Origin: Bdellovibrio sp.
GTDB taxonomy: Bacteria > Bdellovibrionota > Bdellovibrionia > Bdellovibrionales > Bdellovibrionaceae
Direction of reading: 5' to 3'
DNA: 18,922 nucleotides
Assembly: GCA_003176075.1 (NCBI GenBank)
Contig: PSRN01000267.1
Location: 1-18,922, forward strand
The notes below the pieces were generated by a model. That model was not told the DNA's origin and did not search any database. It saw only the letters and a list, made by a program, of their open reading frames with translations. Within the stretch, counting starts at the first letter, position 1; each line of letters starts with the position of its first letter. Shown piece by piece: positions 14,472 to 18,922 of this stretch. A program made the position numbers and the translations under genes.

Positions 14472-14587
14472 TCGATTCAATAAATTTAGAATTTGCAATT
14501 GGCGAATAGGCAAGTCACAAGGAAGTAATCTAAAGAAGTAATCAAGGAACCAAGCAAATTAGAAGTGAGCAAAATTGAAGTAAGCAA
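14472..14587 (+). repeat. Purine-rich spacer with degenerate short repeats
   Basis: Between the PP2C and M23 genes lie imperfect repeats of AAGTAATC-like and (G)AAGTRAGCAAA-like units (about 14520-14590), for example GAAGTAATC twice, then GAAGTGAGCAAAATT and GAAGTAAGCAAATG. No hairpin with a T-run was found, so the two genes may share a transcript. The low-complexity run reaches into the first codons of the M23 frame. Confidence 0.55.
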
Positions 14588-15613
14588 ATGCAAATTATGA
14601 GAAATGGTGCAATGAAGAAAAAGGTGACCCTGTGGCTCATGACCAATGAGCTGGAGCCCACGCGAAAGTGGGTTTTGTCAGCCTCTTGGGTGAAAACCCT
14701 CGGCTTGATGGCGGGAATCGTCGCTTTGATCGTGGTCGCCGGCGTTGTTGATTATGTCGGATTGCTGACGGAAACCATTGAGAACAAAAGACTCAAGGCT
14801 GAAAACGATCAGCTGAAACGCCAATTTCAAGCGGTGGAGGCGAAGGTCAGCGCCCTTGAAAACAGTTTGGAACGGGTGAAGACTTTCACGACCAAACTCA
14901 AATTGATCACCAACATCGACAGTCAAGATCGCAATCTGAATCTTTCCATGGGCGCTCAACCGGCCCCTAACCAGCAGGTCGAGGAGTTCGATCAACCCAT
15001 TGGCCAAAGGCCGCCCATCCAAGAGCTTGAAAAACAAGAGAGCGAATTCGCCGCGAAAAAACCGCTGAGTGAAACCCGCGGCGAGTTGAGCACGCAGCCG
15101 GGGAAGGACTACCAGGTGCTCGCCATCCGCATCGACAGGTCGATTCATGATACGCAGATGCGCGAGCAGAGTGTGATTGACTTGTGGGAACTTCTTTCAG
15201 AAAGGCAAAGCCTTTTGTCCTCGACTCCCAATGTTCGTCCCGCCCGCGGCTGGGTGACCTCCAAATTTGGCTATCGGATTTCGCCCTTCACGGCGCGGCC
15301 GGCTTTTCATGCCGGTCTCGATATCGCCGCGTCTCCCGGATCGCCGGTCTTCGCGCCCGCCGACGGGGTGGTTTCATATTCCGGCTATGACGAGGGCTAT
15401 GGCAAGCTGGTCACCATCGACCATGGTTATGGTGTTCTGACCCGTTTCGGTCATCTCTCGCAGAGTTATGTGCAAGTGGGACAAAAAGTTTCCCGTTGGG
15501 ATGTTATCGCCTTGGTGGGGAGCTCGGGGCGTTCGACGGGACCCCACCTTCATTACGAAGTGCGGGTGAACGGGGTTCCGCGCAACCCGACGAATTACAT
15601 CTTGGATCTATAG
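14588..15613 (+). CDS. Membrane-anchored M23-family metallopeptidase (LytM-type)
   Basis: The 341-residue product has a transmembrane segment (about 37-57), a coiled coil (about 62-105), a polar linker, and a C-terminal M23 domain. The zinc ligands are all present: H241 and D245 in FHAGLD, and H320/H322 in GPHLHYE. Surrounding RGWVTSKFGYRISPF and GHLSQSYVQVGQKV are typical. Such proteins cut peptidoglycan cross-links or, when degenerate, activate amidases; the intact ligands suggest real activity in the periplasm. Several in-frame ATGs exist; the one at 14612 (MKKKVTLWLMTNELEP) resembles starts of related proteins and would remove eight residues encoded by repeat-like sequence. The end overlaps the convergent hydrolase gene by 6 bp. 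Confidence 0.92.
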   Translation: MQIMRNGAMKKKVTLWLMTNELEPTRKWVLSASWVKTLGLMAGIVALIVVAGVVDYVGLLTETIENKRLKAENDQLKRQFQAVEAKVSALENSLERVKTFTTKLKLITNIDSQDRNLNLSMGAQPAPNQQVEEFDQPIGQRPPIQELEKQESEFAAKKPLSETRGELSTQPGKDYQVLAIRIDRSIHDTQMREQSVIDLWELLSERQSLLSSTPNVRPARGWVTSKFGYRISPFTARPAFHAGLDIAASPGSPVFAPADGVVSYSGYDEGYGKLVTIDHGYGVLTRFGHLSQSYVQVGQKVSRWDVIALVGSSGRSTGPHLHYEVRVNGVPRNPTNYILDL

Positions 15614-16447
15614 AACTTTCTCCTCGAGAAAAGATCGGATCAGACGGATGGCGTCCTGGCGACCGCTATCGTTGAGAATTTCATGCTTGCGGCGAGAAAA
15701 AAGTTTGAGAGTCTGATCCGCTCCTTTGAGCCTGTCGAAAAATTCCCGGATCCGGGGCGTTGATACAAGCGGGTCCGGATCGGCGGCGAAGCCAAGGATG
15801 GGACCAGAGAAGAATGGCGCCCTGACCAAAACGTCGCCGGCAGCTTTCAGGGCGGGCTCAAAAGCTCCCGCTGATATCCGCCGATGTCGTAAATAGTCCT
15901 TTCGATAAGCCTCAATCGCCTTCGGATCGGAACTGAGTTGGTTAAACTGGATCTCATTGAACATCGTCAGCTGGGGCGCCCATTCATAAGCCCAGCGTGA
16001 GACTACTTTTTTCCAGACCGGCACTTTCATGGCCAGGCCTAGAAAAGGAGCGCTCAAGATCATTGGAGTGCGCTGGTACTCGGGAAATCCCAGGAGAGTC
16101 TTGAGCTGGATCAACCCTCCCATGGAGTGGCCCATCAAAACCACCGGCAATCTCAACGAGTCAATTTTCACAACCCGTTTCAGGAAAATCTCGTAATCCT
16201 GCGTGTATTCATAAAAATCCCGCACCGCCCCGCGGGGGCCTTCGGAGCGGCCATGACCACGCCAGTCCCAAGCCCACACTTGCAGAGGGAGGTCGACCAG
16301 CGCCTCGGCCAGATTGCCGTAACAACCGCCATGCTCGCCCTGACCGTGCGTAATGATCAAGTGAGCGTTGACGTTTTCGTTCCGCCAAAGTTGGAAATAT
16401 AGTGAAAGACCATCAAATCCCGAAAAAAAACTTTCTTCTTGTTTCAT
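15608..16447 (-). CDS. Alpha/beta hydrolase, monoacylglycerol-lipase-like
   Basis: The 279-residue product matches the Hydrolase_4/monoglyceride lipase group: HGQGEHGGCY as the oxyanion loop, AWDWRGHGRSEGPRG, then GHSMGG with nucleophile S108, acid D223 or D225 in GFAADPDPLVS, and H255 in RRKHEILND. These enzymes release fatty acid from lysolipids or monoacylglycerol. No signal peptide is present. It is convergent with the M23 gene (6-bp overlap) and diverges from the next plus-strand gene across 57 bp. The ATG has modest purine-rich sequence upstream (AAGACGG). Confidence 0.92.
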   Translation of the reverse strand: MKQEESFFSGFDGLSLYFQLWRNENVNAHLIITHGQGEHGGCYGNLAEALVDLPLQVWAWDWRGHGRSEGPRGAVRDFYEYTQDYEIFLKRVVKIDSLRLPVVLMGHSMGGLIQLKTLLGFPEYQRTPMILSAPFLGLAMKVPVWKKVVSRWAYEWAPQLTMFNEIQFNQLSSDPKAIEAYRKDYLRHRRISAGAFEPALKAAGDVLVRAPFFSGPILGFAADPDPLVSTPRIREFFDRLKGADQTLKLFSRRKHEILNDSGRQDAIRLIRSFLEEKVL

Positions 16448-16504
16448 CCGTCTTGCATTCCACCTTGCATCACTTCAAGGCTTATTTTATTGAAGAGCTC
16501 AGCA

Positions 16505-17302
16505 ATGGAAAACCCGATTCTGCACTGGACAGACACACCTGACGCGGACCGCGACGAGCTTTGGGAGGACCGATTCCTTAATGCCCTGACCGAAAGTCGA
16601 GTCGAGATCTTATCCGAGGATCCACAGATCGGCCCTGACGGCTGGCCTTACCTGACTGTCCAAACTTCACCGCAAGGGAATGAATCCGTGCAAAAGATTT
16701 TGGCCTGGCTCGCCCCGCGAGGGATTGGTCTGGTGGTCAATCCGCAAAAGACCTATCCCGATTACATTTTGACCTACGGGATGATTTGGTATTTTCGCCA
16801 GACTGGTAGATTTATCCAGCGCCAAAAGGATTCTTTGCAGGACCTCGCGGGTCTTGCTGGCCAGACAGGCCAGGCAGGCGCGGCGGGCCAGGCGGGTCAG
16901 GCGGGCGCGGTGCGCTCGGCGGGTCCCTCAGGCCCTGCTGGTCTTGCGGACCCCACAAGTCTCACCGCTCCCGTAGGCTCCGCCGGTCCCGCAGGCTCCG
17001 CTGGGCCAGTTGATTACTCGGGTCGAGCGTTTCAGACGGGGCCGCCCGATGAGAGGTTTCTCCCCGGCGATGTCCGCAAGATCTTGCGGGAGTTTTTCCG
17101 GGACCAAGGAATTTTTCGAGCGCGAATCGCGGCCATTCAAGGGAGCGGAATTGCCGACCTGGCGGTTTCCGTTGAGTCCTTGGGAAAGCCTCCCGCGCGG
17201 GAGCACGCGGGAATTGCCGAAGCGCTGGCTTGGTTCTTGCCGATTCATTACCCTGTCGTCTTGGTCAATGAAAATTCGCTCCGCGGATGGGTGGACCTTT
17301 AA
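16505..17302 (+). CDS. Unknown protein with an internal collagen-like stretch
   Basis: I use the ATG at 16505, preceded by TTGAAGAGCT, giving 265 residues; the frame is open back to 16439, but that portion overlaps the start of the divergent hydrolase gene. The N-terminal part (RVEILSEDPQIGPDGWPYLTV, then GIGLVVNPQKTYPDYILTYGMIWYFRQTG) and the C-terminal part (FLPGDVRKILREFF, then HYPVVLVNENSLRGWVDL) look like one folded domain interrupted by 54 residues of Gly/Ala/Pro triplets. I do not recognise the family. No signal peptide or transmembrane segment is seen, so a cytoplasmic location is likely. It ends 5 bp from the convergent barrel gene. Confidence 0.8.
   Translation: MENPILHWTDTPDADRDELWEDRFLNALTESRVEILSEDPQIGPDGWPYLTVQTSPQGNESVQKILAWLAPRGIGLVVNPQKTYPDYILTYGMIWYFRQTGRFIQRQKDSLQDLAGLAGQTGQAGAAGQAGQAGAVRSAGPSGPAGLADPTSLTAPVGSAGPAGSAGPVDYSGRAFQTGPPDERFLPGDVRKILREFFRDQGIFRARIAAIQGSGIADLAVSVESLGKPPAREHAGIAEALAWFLPIHYPVVLVNENSLRGWVDL
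16847..17008 (+). repeat. Eighteen 9-bp repeats encoding collagen-like triplets
   Basis: 162 bp encode residues 115-168 as eighteen triplets of the form small-Gly-x (AGQ, AGA, AGP, AGS), with four imperfect triplets in the middle (VRS, ADP, TSL, TAP). The frame is preserved on both sides. True collagen-like regions keep Gly strictly in every third position, so this one is interrupted. Confidence 0.85.
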
Positions 17303-17307
17303 GAGCT

Positions 17308-17898
17308 CTAGAAGTAAACTTGCAATCCGTACGTGAAGTTCAATCCGGAACTGGTCGTCCCACTGTAATTGGCGGTTTGGTAGAGCAGTTCAAAGCGTAT
17401 GGCTGTCGGCGCGTTTCGCAGCACAAACCATTTGAACACACCACCGATGGCCACTGAATTGTAGGAAGTGGATTCGCCGGTGCGGATGGTGCCGGAGTTG
17501 AGGTTAAAGTTTGCTCCCGCACTGATATTGCCCAACATGAGGGAACCGGTGATGCCAGCGGCATGATCGCCGGACTGGACGAAGTTGTAATCCCCATAAC
17601 CACCGATAAGGGTGGTGTTGGTGCTGACATTTTGGCTTGTTTGATTGAGGTAAGTGAATCGAGGTCCAGCTTCCCAACTGCCTTGGTTCCAACCAAATTG
17701 CGAATCCAGGTTGAAGGTCGTGGTGGAAGTTCCCGATTGGCTCATCGAACTGATATTTCCTTTGAGGGCCACTGTGTAGTCGCGACCGGCGGCCGGGGTC
17801 GGATCGCTCAGCGATGAATAAGATCGTCGCGCCTGTGCGAAGGTCTGGAGAGGGTGAAGTGACAATACCGCGGCGCTAACAATGAGAAGCTTCTTCAT
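17308..17898 (-). CDS. Small outer-membrane beta-barrel-like protein
   Basis: I choose the ATG at 17898 because GGAGG sits 4 bp upstream; a longer frame starts at 17922 but has no such site. The 196-residue product begins with a classical signal peptide (MKKLLIVSAAVLSLHPLQTFA, cleavage before QARRS). The mature part is Ser/Thr/Asn/Gly-rich with alternating patterns (GNISSMSQSGTSTTTFNLDS, then WEAGPRFTYLNQTSQ) typical of amphipathic strands, and ends in YGLQVYF; a terminal Phe is the usual signal for barrel assembly. About eight strands fit the length. Its ligand or role is unknown. Confidence 0.82.
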   Translation of the reverse strand: MKKLLIVSAAVLSLHPLQTFAQARRSYSSLSDPTPAAGRDYTVALKGNISSMSQSGTSTTTFNLDSQFGWNQGSWEAGPRFTYLNQTSQNVSTNTTLIGGYGDYNFVQSGDHAAGITGSLMLGNISAGANFNLNSGTIRTGESTSYNSVAIGGVFKWFVLRNAPTAIRFELLYQTANYSGTTSSGLNFTYGLQVYF

Positions 17899-17935
17899 AA
17901 ATCCTCCGTTGATGACAAACATGTTGATGATATTC

Positions 17936-17990
17936 CTCGACTTCTGCCTCGACCCCGACTTCTACCTCGACTCCGATCTCGACTTCTACT
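17936..17990 (-). repeat. CTCGAC-based short tandem repeats between two genes
   Basis: Units around CTCGACTTCTAC and CTCGACTCCGAT (12 bp, built on a CTCGAC hexamer) repeat from just after the stop of the 173-residue gene toward the barrel gene. Read past that stop on the minus strand, they give a Lys/Ser/Arg-rich frame with a second stop, so they look like a decayed repeat tail rather than coding sequence. They fall in the 5' leader of the barrel gene if it is co-transcribed. Confidence 0.7.
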
Positions 17991-18507
17991 TGGAACTTTC
18001 CTTGATGAACAACGTCAGGTGATAACGTACGACGCTGGCGACCTGAATCGGTTGTTCTTGAAAGGTCCAGACAATCTCATGAAAAGGTCCTTTACGGGCC
18101 TGAATCAAGTGCTCTTCCGTCAGCGGCGTGTTCGTATTTTGTATGCTGGGGACGGCCGTGGGGAGAAAATTCGGGCCCATGAAATTGAATCGGATGGAAA
18201 TCACGCCTGGTTCCTTCATTGAAAAAATCATTTTAAAGCCGTTGCGAAAGAGCATGAAATCAGCTTGCGTCTTGGCGATACCGTAAATCTTGATTCGGCC
18301 GAGCGGCGACGTCTTGAGTTCATTGAAAGTGCTGGCCGCCTCGGTCAACTGATTCTTGATTTCGGAGAGGAAGCGGAGAGTTTCGTTGATCAGCGTGCGT
18401 TCATTGTCGAGGCCCACCGCGAGGTCGATCATCCCGGACTCTTCCATCTGATCTTCGGCGCGGACAAGTTCCTTGATCCAAAATAGTTTCTCAGAAAGCT
18501 TCTCCAT
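17986..18507 (-). CDS. Unknown cytoplasmic protein
   Basis: The 173-residue product has no signal peptide or transmembrane segment. The N-terminal 60 residues are helical and charged (KLFWIKELVRAEDQMEES, then LRFLSEIKNQLTEAASTFNELK), possibly a coiled coil; the rest alternates strands (GRIKIYGIAKTQADFMLFRNG, then GVISIRFNFMG). I do not recognise the family. The short repeat array begins at its stop codon, and the barrel gene lies 87 bp further on in the same direction. The ATG has a weak upstream purine run (GAGGGGGACGC). Confidence 0.75.
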   Translation of the reverse strand: MEKLSEKLFWIKELVRAEDQMEESGMIDLAVGLDNERTLINETLRFLSEIKNQLTEAASTFNELKTSPLGRIKIYGIAKTQADFMLFRNGFKMIFSMKEPGVISIRFNFMGPNFLPTAVPSIQNTNTPLTEEHLIQARKGPFHEIVWTFQEQPIQVASVVRYHLTLFIKESSK

Positions 18508-18615
18508 GCGTCCCCCTCGGCCGTCGCATCATGCAGCGGTCCCACTCTTCCAGTTTGGGAACTCAACAGCACAATTGTCAAGTGGAGCCGGCTGCGCTTC
18601 CACTAAGTTTTTTCG
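18508..18615. other. Intergenic gap between two minus-strand genes
   Basis: 108 bp with one hairpin at 18581-18604. No open frame or convincing promoter was found; a TTGACA on the minus strand (18570-18575) has no partner -10 at the right distance. Confidence 0.5.
18581..18613 (+). terminator. Hairpin followed by six T residues
   Basis: AGTGGA pairs with TCCACT, extended by GC/GC across one bulged base, with a 7-nt loop, then AAG and TTTTTT. The T-run lies on the plus-strand side, so it would stop plus-strand (antisense) transcription entering from the left, whereas both neighbouring genes are on the minus strand. It may also serve as the 3' hairpin of the 86-residue gene's message, but without a U-tract in that direction. 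Confidence 0.35.
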
Positions 18616-18876
18616 TTACCTTTGTTGACGCTGAACCGGTTTAGCGCCCTCGGGCTCATCCATGGTGAAGGCAGAGACGGGCATCTCGGGATTTTGTTTT
18701 TGCGCCACTTTGGAAATTAAATCATAGAATGGGAATTTCGTGGGAAAAGTTTCGTCGTTCTTGAGGTAAGCTTGCTTGATCGCCATTACCACGTCCTGCA
18801 ACCGATAGGGTTTTTTGTCTGGTGTCTCCTTTTCGCCGTTCTTGAAAATTGGTGGTGTAAGAAATTTCGTGTCCAA
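18616..18876 (-). CDS. Small unknown protein
   Basis: 86 residues from a TTG start; an in-frame TGA lies just upstream, so it cannot be much longer. Segments include KPYRLQDVVMAIKQAYLKND and FPFYDLISKVAQKQNPEMP, followed by a polar tail ending in VQRQQR. No signal peptide or known motif is seen. The TTG lacks a ribosome-binding site; GAAAAGGAG lies inside the frame but has no start codon at proper distance. Coding status is likely from residue composition but not proven. Confidence 0.5.
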   Translation of the reverse strand: MDTKFLTPPIFKNGEKETPDKKPYRLQDVVMAIKQAYLKNDETFPTKFPFYDLISKVAQKQNPEMPVSAFTMDEPEGAKPVQRQQR

Positions 18877-18917
18877 GCAAATGCGTCAACAGGAGACGCG
18901 AAGAGAGGACACGGAGT

Positions 18918-18922
18918 ATGAA
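18918..18922 (+). CDS. Possible first codons of a gene running out of the window
   Basis: An ATG at 18918-18920 follows GAGAGG (18903-18908), a purine-rich site at 9-bp spacing. Only the start codon and two further bases are visible, so this rests on the ribosome-binding site alone. Confidence 0.25.

Noticed and set aside
13800..14513. 237-codon minus-strand open frame
   Set aside because: Antisense to a complete PP2C phosphatase.
16439..16504. Longer start for the collagen-like protein
   Set aside because: It overlaps the start of the divergent hydrolase gene and has Cys/Pro-rich non-conserved composition; the ATG at 16505 has a ribosome-binding site.
16847..17008. Regular repeats considered as a CRISPR array
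   Set aside because: Units are 9 bp, continuous and in frame, with no spacers.
17899..17922. Longer start for the barrel protein
   Set aside because: GGAGG sits 4 bp before the ATG at 17898, and the signal peptide begins with MKK there.
18546..18575. TTGACA on the minus strand considered as a promoter
   Set aside because: No -10-like hexamer lies 16-18 bp downstream.

Overview
The window comes from a Gram-negative bacterium. The evidence is an LPS-type family 9 glycosyltransferase, a TonB-family protein, an outer-membrane barrel protein with a C-terminal aromatic residue, and an ImuB/DnaE2 mutagenesis pair. The style (PP2C phosphatase, membrane-anchored M23 peptidase, GC-rich coding sequence, many secreted orphan proteins) fits the Bdellovibrionota/Myxococcota side of the old Deltaproteobacteria, but no rRNA or marker gene here settles this. 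No tRNA, rRNA or CRISPR array was seen.

Layout. (1) Positions 1-216 hold the 3' end of an insertion-sequence transposase, a terminal-repeat-like motif and a candidate promoter. (2) Positions 217-4969 (+) carry imuB and dnaE2, overlapping by 17 bp; no imuA is present. (3) Positions 4980-6658 (-) hold two linked secreted proteins of unknown role, one of which may be a cysteine hydrolase. (4) Positions 6659-7691 look like scar tissue: an IS-end-like motif, then the C-terminal (DUF4143) half of an ATPase that has lost its ATP-binding half. (5) Positions 7698-13659 (-) form a tight unit read as TonB-family protein, AceE-like 2-oxoacid dehydrogenase E1, alpha/beta-hydrolase-like protein and heptosyltransferase-like GT9. 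(6) Positions 13749-15613 (+) encode a PP2C phosphatase and an M23 peptidase. (7) Positions 15608-18876 hold a monoacylglycerol-lipase-like hydrolase (-), an unknown protein with a collagen-like stretch (+), an outer-membrane barrel protein (-) and two unknown proteins (-). A new gene may begin at the very right edge (+).

The most interesting signal is not a gene. A GC-rich hairpin element with a 25-bp core lies inside protein-coding sequence in at least four clear places, with two longer or composite relatives, in dnaE2, the GT9 gene and the aceE-like gene. Two copies in neighbouring genes are identical over 25 bp but are read in different frames, and a third is read from the opposite strand. 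The core contains no stop codon in any of the six frames. This resembles in behaviour the Rickettsia palindromic elements, which also insert into ORFs, but the sequence is one I do not recognise. Separately, several genes carry in-frame 9-, 12- or 15-bp tandem repeats, suggesting a genome that tolerates or generates intragenic repeat growth.
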